Shown here piece by piece: positions 7,852 through 15,505 of a stretch of 64,000 nucleotides of DNA. The notes under the pieces were generated by a model that was not told the DNA's origin, ran no database searches, and saw nothing but the letters and a program-made list of their open reading frames with translations. This stretch comes from Riemerella anatipestifer_F. GTDB lineage: Bacteria; Bacteroidota; Bacteroidia; Flavobacteriales; Weeksellaceae. The DNA is taken from NCBI RefSeq assembly GCF_037861325.1, contig NZ_JAFELW010000002.1. The stretch is one strand, 5' to 3'. Position 1 is the stretch's first letter; the number at the start of each line of letters is the position of its first letter. The translations under genes were made by a program, and so were the position numbers.

Positions 7852-10800
7852 TTTCTTCAGTTAATGGATTAAGGTCTTCATATTCTGCCAACTCATTTTT
7901 TCCTGCTATTTTACCAAAAATAAGATATAAGCCAGGTATAAGTACTACGCCAAATATTGTCCCAATAAACATACCTCCTGCCGCTGCAGTTCCTATCGTT
8001 CTATTACCGATTGCTCCTGGACCTGTTGCCAAAGCTAAAGGAATAAGCCCCGCAATAAATGCAAAAGATGTCATTAAAATAGGACGAAAACGCATCACAG
8101 CTCCTTCTATAGCCGCTTTGAATATTGTAGCACCTTCGTTTTTTCTCTGCACTGCATATTCTACTATAAGTACCGCGTTTTTACCCAATAAACCTATCAA
8201 CATTACTAGAGCAACTTGTGCATAGATATTATTTTCTAAACCAAAAAGTTTAAGGAATAAAAACGCTCCAAAAATACCCGATGGGAGACACAATATTACA
8301 GGCAATGGGAGAATAAAACTTTCATACTGTGCTGATAATATGAGATATACAAATCCTAAACAAATTAGAAATATGTAAACCGCCTCGTTACCTCTACCTA
8401 CCTCATCTTTAGATATCCCAGCCCAATCTATCCCATAGCCTCTAGGCAGGGTTTTATCTGCTGTTTCTTTTATAGCTTCTATGGCTTGTCCACTACTGTA
8501 ACCTTCCGAAGGATAGCCACTTATCTGTGCAGAGTTATACATATTATGTCTCGTAATCTCACTCATACCATAAACTTTCTCCATATGCATAAAATCTGAG
8601 TAAGGTACCATTTCTTCTTTATCATTTTTAACATAAAGATTCATAATATCCTGAGGTAAAGCTCTGTACTGAGGTGCAGCCTGAACAATAACCTTATAAG
8701 GTTTACCAAAACGGATAAATCCTGTTTCGTAGTTAGACCCTATTAGAGTGGATAGATTATCCATTGCATTACCTATACTTACCCCTTTTTGTTCTGCAAT
8801 ATCATTGTCTACTCTCAACATATATTGAGGAAAACTAGCAGAATAAAATGTAAATACAGACGCCAGTTCTGGTCTTTTGCTTAGCTCCTTTACAAAGTTA
8901 CGACTGACCTCTTCCATTTTAGCATAATCGTTACTTCCTGTTTTATCCAGCAATCTCAATTCAAATCCTCCTGCTGCACCATAACCTGGTATAGATGGTG
9001 GTTGGAAAAACTCAATATTAGAACCTCCTATATCTTTACATTTCTCCTCTAGTTCTTCTATAATTTCGGTAGCAGATTTATCTCTTTCGTCCCAATTTTT
9101 AAGGTTGATTAAACAAGTTCCTGAGTTAGCTCCTGTACCTTCGGATAAAATTTCGTATCCAGCTAATGATGATACAGATTTTACCCCTTCTATTCCCTCT
9201 GCTATTTTCTGTATTTTTAGAGCCTGTTGGTTGGTTCTTTCTATGGTAGAGCCTGGAGGTGTTTGCACAATGGCATAAATCATTCCTTGGTCTTCGTTAG
9301 GTATAAATCCTGACGGAAGCCCATTATTAAGAAAATATACCAAAAAACAAAATACTGATAATCCGCCTAATGTAATCCATTTTTTACTTACAGTCTTATA
9401 CAAAAGGGTTTCATATCTTTTTGTCCCTTTGGCAAATACTCTATTAAATCCATCTATAAATTTATTTATAGGCGTCTTCTTTCTCTCTTTACCATGATTA
9501 TTTTTAAGAATTAAAGCACATAATGCTGGCGTAAGTGTGAGAGCCACTATCCCAGAGAGTATAATGGACGATGCCATAGTGATAGAAAACTGTCTATAAA
9601 ATACCCCTACAGGACCACTCATAAACGCCACAGGGATAAATACCGCTGCCATAACCAAAGTAATTGCTATAATAGCCCCACTTATTTCTCCCATTGCTTC
9701 TTGTGTGGCTTCTAGTGGTGATAAATGCTTTTCTTCCATCTTTGCGTGTACAGCTTCTATAACCACAATGGCATCATCTACTACCACACCTATTGCCATT
9801 ACCAAAGCAAAGAGAGTAATCATATTTACCGTTATCCCAAAGGAGGACATTACCGCAAAAGCACCTATTAAAGACACTGGCACAGCCAACGCTGGTATAA
9901 GTGTAGAACGCCAATCACCCAAAAATATAAAAACAACAATCCCTACCAATACAAAGGCTTCGAATAAGGTATGGACGACCTTCTCCATAGAGGCGTCTAA
10001 GAAGCGAGAAACATCATAACTTATCTCATAGTGCATTCCTTTAGGGAAAGAGGTTTTATTAAGTTCTTCTAGCAATGTTTTTACATTTTTAATTACCTCA
10101 CTAGCATTAGACCCGTAAGACTGCTTAATTGTAATAGCTGCAGATGGCTTACCATTAAGCGTAGAGTAAATATCGTACATTGAACTTCCGAATTCTATAT
10201 CTGCTACATCTTTCAACCGTACAAACTCACCATTAGAATTTGCTTTTACAATGATATTACCATAGTCTTTTTCATTATCGAAACGTCCAGGATACTTTAA
10301 TACATATTCAAATGATTGTGAACGCTTCCCAGAACTTTCTCCTGTTCTACCTGGAGAAGCTTCTAAACTTTGAGAACTAAGCGCTTCCATCACCTCATCA
10401 GTAGAAATATTATATGCAGTAAGTCTGTCAGGTTTTAGCCAAATACGCATCGCATACTCTCTGGTTCCAAGTATATCAGCAAACCCAACACCATTAACCC
10501 TTCTTAACTCTGGAAGAATGTTAATATCTGCATAATTGAATAAAAACTTTTGGTCGGCTTTAGGGTCATCACTATAGAGATTAACATACATCAGCATATT
10601 AGGTTCTTCTCTCGTAATTTTAACCCCTTCTCGTACCACCAAAGGAGGTAATTTGTTAATGGCTGAAGAAACTCTATTCTGCACATTTACAGCAGCTAAG
10701 TTAGGGTCTGTACCCAAATTAAAAACTACTTGTATGGAGGCTACCCCATCATTCCCTGCATCAGAGGTAATGTATTTCATACCTTGCACCCCATTTAGAG

Positions 10801-11002
10801 CTTGTTCTAAAGGGATTACTACTGATTTTACCAAAAGTTCATTATTGGCACCTGGATATTCTGCCGTAATATTTACTTTAGGTGGCGAGATAGACGGAAA
10901 TTGGGTAATAGGTAAGCTTAATAAAGATAATACCCCCAAAAATACTATGATAAGAGAAATTACTATTGATAGTACAGGTCTCTTTATGAATGTTTTAAAC
11001 AT
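7835..11002 (-). CDS. RND multidrug efflux pump, HAE1 (AcrB) family
   Basis: A 1055-residue inner-membrane transporter of normal AcrB length. Twelve helices are arranged as 1+5 in each half, separated by two large periplasmic loops. The proton-relay residues are present: the Asp pair in AIGVVVDDAIVVIEAVHA and the Lys in LLGKNAVLIVEYA. GFIPNEDQGMIYAIVQTPPG is another family block. It should export drugs, detergents or bile-like compounds by proton antiport with the adaptor gene (11 bp upstream) and the channel gene (17-bp overlap). No regulator gene is adjacent. Confidence 0.95.
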   Translation of the reverse strand: MFKTFIKRPVLSIVISLIIVFLGVLSLLSLPITQFPSISPPKVNITAEYPGANNELLVKSVVIPLEQALNGVQGMKYITSDAGNDGVASIQVVFNLGTDPNLAAVNVQNRVSSAINKLPPLVVREGVKITREEPNMLMYVNLYSDDPKADQKFLFNYADINILPELRRVNGVGFADILGTREYAMRIWLKPDRLTAYNISTDEVMEALSSQSLEASPGRTGESSGKRSQSFEYVLKYPGRFDNEKDYGNIIVKANSNGEFVRLKDVADIEFGSSMYDIYSTLNGKPSAAITIKQSYGSNASEVIKNVKTLLEELNKTSFPKGMHYEISYDVSRFLDASMEKVVHTLFEAFVLVGIVVFIFLGDWRSTLIPALAVPVSLIGAFAVMSSFGITVNMITLFALVMAIGVVVDDAIVVIEAVHAKMEEKHLSPLEATQEAMGEISGAIIAITLVMAAVFIPVAFMSGPVGVFYRQFSITMASSIILSGIVALTLTPALCALILKNNHGKERKKTPINKFIDGFNRVFAKGTKRYETLLYKTVSKKWITLGGLSVFCFLVYFLNNGLPSGFIPNEDQGMIYAIVQTPPGSTIERTNQQALKIQKIAEGIEGVKSVSSLAGYEILSEGTGANSGTCLINLKNWDERDKSATEIIEELEEKCKDIGGSNIEFFQPPSIPGYGAAGGFELRLLDKTGSNDYAKMEEVSRNFVKELSKRPELASVFTFYSASFPQYMLRVDNDIAEQKGVSIGNAMDNLSTLIGSNYETGFIRFGKPYKVIVQAAPQYRALPQDIMNLYVKNDKEEMVPYSDFMHMEKVYGMSEITRHNMYNSAQISGYPSEGYSSGQAIEAIKETADKTLPRGYGIDWAGISKDEVGRGNEAVYIFLICLGFVYLILSAQYESFILPLPVILCLPSGIFGAFLFLKLFGLENNIYAQVALVMLIGLLGKNAVLIVEYAVQRKNEGATIFKAAIEGAVMRFRPILMTSFAFIAGLIPLALATGPGAIGNRTIGTAAAGGMFIGTIFGVVLIPGLYLIFGKIAGKNELAEYEDLNPLTEEIEDEN

Positions 11003-11013
11003 AGCTTAATATT

Positions 11014-12096
11014 TTAGTTGGCATTAAGTTTTAGAGTTTTTAATATCTCTTTAGGATTTTGAAACTGAGTTTTTACAACATCATTATCTCTTACCTTTTG
11101 TACTCCTTCTAATAATATTTTGTCACCTGCAGAAAGCCCTGAACTTACCACATAAATATCTGGTAAAGAATAAGTAACTTTAATATTTTTAGATTCTACT
11201 TTACCATTCTTATCTACAACAAAAACATATTTCTGATCCTGAATTTCATAGGTTGCCTTTTGTGGGATAATAAGTGCATTCTTCACAGGAATCTCCATTC
11301 TTACTTTTCCTGTTTGTCCGTTTCTTAAAAGCAAATCCGAGTTAGGAAACTTAGCACGGAAGGCTATGTTACCTGTTTCATTATTAAACTCTCCTTCTAT
11401 ATTTTGGATAAAACCTTTCTCTGGGTGCTCTTGACCATTTGCCATAACTAGAGTTACTTGCTGCTTACTTCTCTCATCAGCATTGGTTTGATAGCTCAAA
11501 TATTCAGGCTCAGAGACATTAAAATAGGCGTAGACATTGGTATTATCTGAAAGACTTGTTAACAAATCTCCTTCTTCTATAAGACTTCCTAATTTGAGAG
11601 GAATTCTATTGATAATACCAGAAAACGGGGCTCTAATAGTAGTAAAAGACAAATGTAACTGAGCCATTCTCATTTCTGCACTAGCCGCATCTAGTTTAGC
11701 TTTAGCCAAAGCTTTTTCATTTTTGGAAACAATATTATTCCCAGCCAAAATACTTGCGTTTTGATATTCTATTCTAGCCTGTTCTACCTCAGCTCTTGTT
11801 TTCATGAGTTCAGCCTCATAGACTTGTGGCATTATTCTGAACAGAACTTGTCCTGCTTTTACATACTGACCTTCGTCCACATAGATTTTATCCAAAAAAC
11901 CCTTGCCTTGAGCTCTTACCTCTATATTTTTTTGGGATTGTATTTGGGCTACAAAATCTTTGGAGATATTAGTATCCATTTTTAGAGGTTGAGTTATAGG
12001 ATAAACAGGCATCTCCTCTTTTTTATCTTTATCTTCTGATTTGCAAGAGGATAGATTTAAAACTATTAGTACTGATAAAAGTGTGATTTTATTCAT
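11014..12096 (-). CDS. RND efflux periplasmic adaptor (membrane fusion protein)
   Basis: A 360-residue AcrA/MexA-type adaptor. The lipobox is NLSSCKSE, so it is anchored in the inner membrane by Cys19. The lipoyl/barrel-sandwich halves are visible as GFLDKIYVDEGQYVKAGQVL and LSFTTIRAPFSGIINRIPLK, with an alpha-hairpin between them. A beta-barrel and a membrane-proximal domain (KNALIIPQKATYEI) follow. It joins pump and channel and is the first gene of the operon. A perfect 7-3-7 inverted repeat lies 40-56 bp upstream and may be an operator. Confidence 0.92.
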   Translation of the reverse strand: MNKITLLSVLIVLNLSSCKSEDKDKKEEMPVYPITQPLKMDTNISKDFVAQIQSQKNIEVRAQGKGFLDKIYVDEGQYVKAGQVLFRIMPQVYEAELMKTRAEVEQARIEYQNASILAGNNIVSKNEKALAKAKLDAASAEMRMAQLHLSFTTIRAPFSGIINRIPLKLGSLIEEGDLLTSLSDNTNVYAYFNVSEPEYLSYQTNADERSKQQVTLVMANGQEHPEKGFIQNIEGEFNNETGNIAFRAKFPNSDLLLRNGQTGKVRMEIPVKNALIIPQKATYEIQDQKYVFVVDKNGKVESKNIKVTYSLPDIYVVSSGLSAGDKILLEGVQKVRDNDVVKTQFQNPKEILKTLKLNAN

Positions 12097-12135
12097 TTCG
12101 TTAATTTGTTAAGTTATTAGAAAATTATGGTTCTC

Positions 12136-12152
12136 ATCAAACTTGGTTTGAT
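12136..12152. promoter_or_regulatory. Candidate operator upstream of the RND operon
   Basis: ATCAAAC (12136-12142), spacer TTG and GTTTGAT (12146-12152) form a perfect inverted repeat in the 125-bp leader of the efflux operon. The size and symmetry suit a dimeric repressor such as a TetR-type protein. No such regulator is encoded nearby and no T-run follows, so a terminator is less likely. Confidence 0.4.
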
Positions 12153-12221
12153 AGGAAAAGGGTGTATCCCATATATCAATAAATACGGAAATACACGATA
12201 ATTTTTACAATAAAAAACAAA

Positions 12222-12590
12222 TCAAATTCTAATAGAACGAATGAAAATATAGCGTTTTACCTTTAGATAAGAAAAAACAGAGGTATCTCTGTACAGTATT
12301 TTAGCTACCTTAAAGAGAGCTATAGAGAGTATGAAATAAAAAATAACTTCCTTAATAGTACTAGAAATAATAGTATTAAAGTCTTCATCTATCTCGTTTA
12401 AAGAAGCTATTAAACTAGCTGTATCCTCAAATAAATCTTTCTCAATAAGAGGTGTATGTTTTTTAGAAAATTTAGCCAATGTTGTACCTACCTCTTTACC
12501 AAGTGGTAGCTTCATAGAGTTTGCCTCTATTTTCCAAGAAGAAAATAAAGTAATCAAAACTACTAATAAAAGGGCTAAATACTTTTTCAT
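12222..12590 (-). CDS. Small membrane protein of unknown function
   Basis: About 122 residues from ATG 12590 (MKKYLALLLVVLITLFSSWK). There is a signal peptide or N-anchor at 1-24, a hydrophilic middle rich in Lys, Glu and Asp, and a second hydrophobic helix at about 82-97 (FYFILSIALFKVAKILY) followed by a basic tail. I do not recognise the family. The alternative TTG start at 12602 lies inside the promoter -7 element, so 12590 is preferred. It sits alone between the efflux operon and pckA. Confidence 0.6.
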   Translation of the reverse strand: MKKYLALLLVVLITLFSSWKIEANSMKLPLGKEVGTTLAKFSKKHTPLIEKDLFEDTASLIASLNEIDEDFNTIISSTIKEVIFYFILSIALFKVAKILYRDTSVFSYLKVKRYIFIRSIRI

Positions 12591-12599
12591 TTCAGTGAG

Positions 12600-12628
12600 C
12601 AAAGGTAATTAGAGATTTCTTATTACAA
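12600..12628 (-). promoter_or_regulatory. Promoter of the small membrane protein gene
   Basis: On the minus strand TTG (12628-12626), an 18-nt spacer and TACCTTTG (12607-12600) match the Bacteroidota consensus. The ATG at 12590 follows 9 nt later. This position decides the start codon. Confidence 0.55.
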
Positions 12629-12683
12629 TGTGTATTAACAAACTTTAACATATTATAATTACCTATTGATACCTTGTGATAAG

Positions 12684-12719
12684 AAAATAGAGTGCCAAAT
12701 TAAATTAGCACTCTATTTT
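12684..12719 (-). terminator. Terminator downstream of pckA
   Basis: AAAATAGAGTGC (12684-12695) and GCACTCTATTTT (12708-12719) are perfect 12-bp complements with a 12-nt loop. On the minus strand the stem ends in TTTTCTT, as expected for an intrinsic terminator 23 bp after the pckA stop. Confidence 0.8.
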
Positions 12720-12741
12720 ATTCAAAATATTTTCAGTAAAA

Positions 12742-14346
12742 TTATAACTGAGGTCCTGCCGCTACTAATCTCTTACCTTCTTCAGTATCTGTATATTGTT
12801 CAAAATTCTTAATATACTTAGCTGCTAGAGATTTTGCTTTTTCTTCCCATTCTGCTGGTGTAGCATAAGTATCTCTTGGGTCTAGGATACCTTCAGAAAC
12901 ATTAGGTAACGAAGTAGGAATTTCTAAATTCATTACAGGAACTACGCTCTTAGGAGCATTATCTATAGAACCATCTAAAATAGCATCAATGATAGCTCTT
13001 GTATCTTTTAATGAAATTCTCTTACCTGTACCATTCCACCCAGTGTTTACTAAATAAGCCTTAGCACCGTGTTCTTTCATTTTGCTAATCAATGTTTTAG
13101 AATACATTGTTGGGTGTAAAGTAAGGAATGCTTCCCCAAACGCTGGCGAGAACGAAGGTGTAGGCTCTGTAATACCTCTCTCTGTTCCTGCTAATTTAGA
13201 AGTATACCCACATAAGAAGTGATATTGTGCTTGGTCTTCTGAAAGTATAGATACTGGAGGCAATACCCCAAAAGCATCAGCAGATAGATATATAATCTTA
13301 CTAGCGTGTCCTGCCTTAGAAGGAAGCACTATCTTATTGATATGATAGATAGGGTAAGAAACTCTAGTATTTTCTGTAATAGAACCGTCTTTATAATCTA
13401 TCTCACCGTATTCATTTACCACAACATTCTCTAATAAAGCGTCTCTCTTAATTGCTCTAAAGATGTCTGGTTCTTTCTCCTCTGTAAGGTCGATAACTTT
13501 AGCGTAGCAACCTCCTTCATAGTTGAATACTCCGTTGTTATCCCAACCGTGCTCATCATCACCTATTAGGTATCTTTTCGGGTCTGCAGAAAGCGTTGTT
13601 TTACCTGTTCCTGAAAGACCAAAGAATAACGCTACATCTCCTTTCTCTCCTACATTGGCAGAACAGTGCATAGATGCCATACCTTTAAGTGGTAGGTAGT
13701 AGTTCATCATCGCGAACATACCTTTTTTCATCTCTCCACCATACCAAGTACCTCCTATGATTTGGATTTTTTCTGTAAGGTTAAACATCACAAAGTTTTC
13801 AGAGTTTAGACCTTGTTTTTCCCAATCAGGGTTAGTAGTTTTAGAACCGTTCATCACAACAAAATCAGGCTCTCCGAAGTTTTCTAACTCGTGAACAGAT
13901 GGTCTAATGAACATATTGGTAACAAAGTGTGCTTGCCAAGCCACCTCCATTACAAATCTTACTTTAAGTCTAGTATCAGGGTTAGTTCCGCAGAAAGCAT
14001 CTACCACATAAAGTTTTTTAGATGTAGAAAGTTGCTTAAGAACTAAATCTTTACAATGTGCAAAAACTTCTGGAGAAGTGGGTCTGTTAACATTACCATC
14101 CCAGTGTATTGTATCTTTAGTAATATCATCTAATACGATGTATCTATCCTTAGGGGATCTCCCTGTAAAAATTCCTGTTTTAACAGCTACCGCTCCTGAT
14201 TCTGTTTGAGCTCCTTTCTCAAAGCCTTTATTCTTATCAGAAACCTCTGCTTTGTAAAGTTCTTCATAACTAGGATTATACACTACTTCATGGTAACCTG
14301 TAATCCCCAAATTGTGCAACTCTTGGATAATTTTTAAATTTTTCAT
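12742..14346 (-). CDS. pckA: Phosphoenolpyruvate carboxykinase (ATP)
   Basis: A 534-residue protein of normal length for ATP-dependent PEPCK. The P-loop GLSGTGKTTLSADPKR at about 244-259 and the kinase-2 region LIGDDEHGWDNNGVFNYEGG are intact, as are TGRSPKDRYIV near the N-terminus and LVNTGWNGTGKRISL. It catalyses the ATP-dependent conversion of oxaloacetate to PEP and CO2, the entry to gluconeogenesis. It is a monocistronic unit with a good terminator downstream and a TAnnTTTG element upstream. Confidence 0.97.
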   Translation of the reverse strand: MKNLKIIQELHNLGITGYHEVVYNPSYEELYKAEVSDKNKGFEKGAQTESGAVAVKTGIFTGRSPKDRYIVLDDITKDTIHWDGNVNRPTSPEVFAHCKDLVLKQLSTSKKLYVVDAFCGTNPDTRLKVRFVMEVAWQAHFVTNMFIRPSVHELENFGEPDFVVMNGSKTTNPDWEKQGLNSENFVMFNLTEKIQIIGGTWYGGEMKKGMFAMMNYYLPLKGMASMHCSANVGEKGDVALFFGLSGTGKTTLSADPKRYLIGDDEHGWDNNGVFNYEGGCYAKVIDLTEEKEPDIFRAIKRDALLENVVVNEYGEIDYKDGSITENTRVSYPIYHINKIVLPSKAGHASKIIYLSADAFGVLPPVSILSEDQAQYHFLCGYTSKLAGTERGITEPTPSFSPAFGEAFLTLHPTMYSKTLISKMKEHGAKAYLVNTGWNGTGKRISLKDTRAIIDAILDGSIDNAPKSVVPVMNLEIPTSLPNVSEGILDPRDTYATPAEWEEKAKSLAAKYIKNFEQYTDTEEGKRLVAAGPQL

Positions 14347-14391
14347 AGGTGGTATTAATTATATATATTATGGTTTTATTTTTAAGGCATA

Positions 14392-14399
14392 CAAATTTA
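14392..14399 (-). promoter_or_regulatory. -7 element upstream of pckA
   Basis: The minus strand reads TAAATTTG, 45 nt before the pckA ATG. There is no clear -33 TTG at the expected distance. Confidence 0.4.
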
Positions 14400-14478
14400 C
14401 TTATTCTCCTAGAGGAATAGTGCGTTAAAGATAATGATATTAGTCAGAAATCACAACTTAAAAATAAAACACTGATTA

Positions 14479-15381
14479 TCATAAAATTATATCCGAAAAT
14501 TTAAAAATATTAGAAAAACCCTGCTCCTCAAAATAAGACCTTGCTCCAGAAAAATTCTCAGCCATAATAAAATCTCCACCCCAAGCTCCTAAACTTTTTA
14601 TAAATCCTGGACAATCTGAAAAATAAAGTTCTTTAGCCGTAGGTATCCCTAAAAATTCAGAAAGTTTTTGCTCGTGTGCTATCATCAGTTTTGAAAATTC
14701 TTCTAAACCATCTGCTTTTATTACTTCATCAGTAAGTTCTGAAAAAAAAGCTATATCCTTTTTAGATTTTTCCCTTGCCTTATACAAAGCAATACCTTCT
14801 CTACTGTCTTGCTTTTGGTTTAAATGTATAAAGAGTAAATCGTCTTTGAATTTAGGTGAAAAATGCACAGGTACAACTTCCCTAAAGGGCTTTAGTTGGT
14901 ACAATATAGATTTCTCTTCTAATGCTACAGCCACATCGTAGCCACTACCTCCCAATGTATTTTCGTTAAGAAGAAATGCATCTGCTTTTGCCCACTTTGC
15001 TAAGTTAGCCATAAGTGTAGAGCTACTCCCTAGACCATAATTGGCAGGAAACTGAAGATTAGTTTTGATATGATAGGAAACTCCTTTTTTTAACTTTTCC
15101 AGCGAAATAGATTGCAGATACTTTAATACTTTTAGGATAAATTCGGCATTAGGTTTTAAGTTAGTAGAGATAATCTCCCACTTACGATAATCTATCTCTA
15201 TAGACAGCCACAACTGGTTTTGATGATAGGTTTCCCAAAAGATTTTAGCATTGTTATCCTTTTTTTCTTCCACCCATAAATCTTGCCCCATTTTGGTTGG
15301 TAATGCCAAAGCTTTAGCACCGTCTAAAACAACATACTCGGAAGTGATGAGTAATTTTCCTGGCGAGAAATAATGTTCCAT
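14479..15381 (-). CDS. GHMP kinase, candidate mevalonate-pathway kinase
   Basis: A 300-residue member of the GHMP kinase fold. The ATP loop is NYGLGSSSTLMANLAKW at about 115-131, preceded by an N-terminal substrate motif (YFSPGKLLITSEYVVLDGAK) like that of mevalonate kinases. GGSGYDVAVALEE at about 143-155 carries the variant of the 'GYDIA' signature by which this Flavobacteriia subgroup is named. The exact substrate is not provable here, but flavobacteria make isoprenoids by the mevalonate route and this kinase is a likely part of it. A TAACTTTG element ends 4 nt before the ATG, so the message is nearly leaderless. Confidence 0.8.
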   Translation of the reverse strand: MEHYFSPGKLLITSEYVVLDGAKALALPTKMGQDLWVEEKKDNNAKIFWETYHQNQLWLSIEIDYRKWEIISTNLKPNAEFILKVLKYLQSISLEKLKKGVSYHIKTNLQFPANYGLGSSSTLMANLAKWAKADAFLLNENTLGGSGYDVAVALEEKSILYQLKPFREVVPVHFSPKFKDDLLFIHLNQKQDSREGIALYKAREKSKKDIAFFSELTDEVIKADGLEEFSKLMIAHEQKLSEFLGIPTAKELYFSDCPGFIKSLGAWGGDFIMAENFSGARSYFEEQGFSNIFKFSDIIL

Positions 15382-15385
15382 AAGG

Positions 15386-15393
15386 CAAAGTTA
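15386..15393 (-). promoter_or_regulatory. -7 element of the GHMP kinase gene
   Basis: TAACTTTG on the minus strand, 4 nt before the ATG at 15381. A TTG lies 23 nt further upstream, at the long end of the usual spacing. Confidence 0.5.
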
Positions 15394-15459
15394 ATTCTAA
15401 TTATTCGGTTTTAAAACAAGTAAACTTTATTTTGCCTCTATTATTAGTTGATATATTGT

Positions 15460-15467
15460 TATATTTG
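15460..15467 (+). promoter_or_regulatory. -7 element of the patatin-like gene
   Basis: TATATTTG, 38 nt before ATG 15506. The nearest TTTG (15431-15434) is 25 nt upstream, longer than ideal. Confidence 0.35.
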
Positions 15468-15505
15468 TTCATTGGTTTATTATCTAACACATAACCTTTA
15501 TGCTT

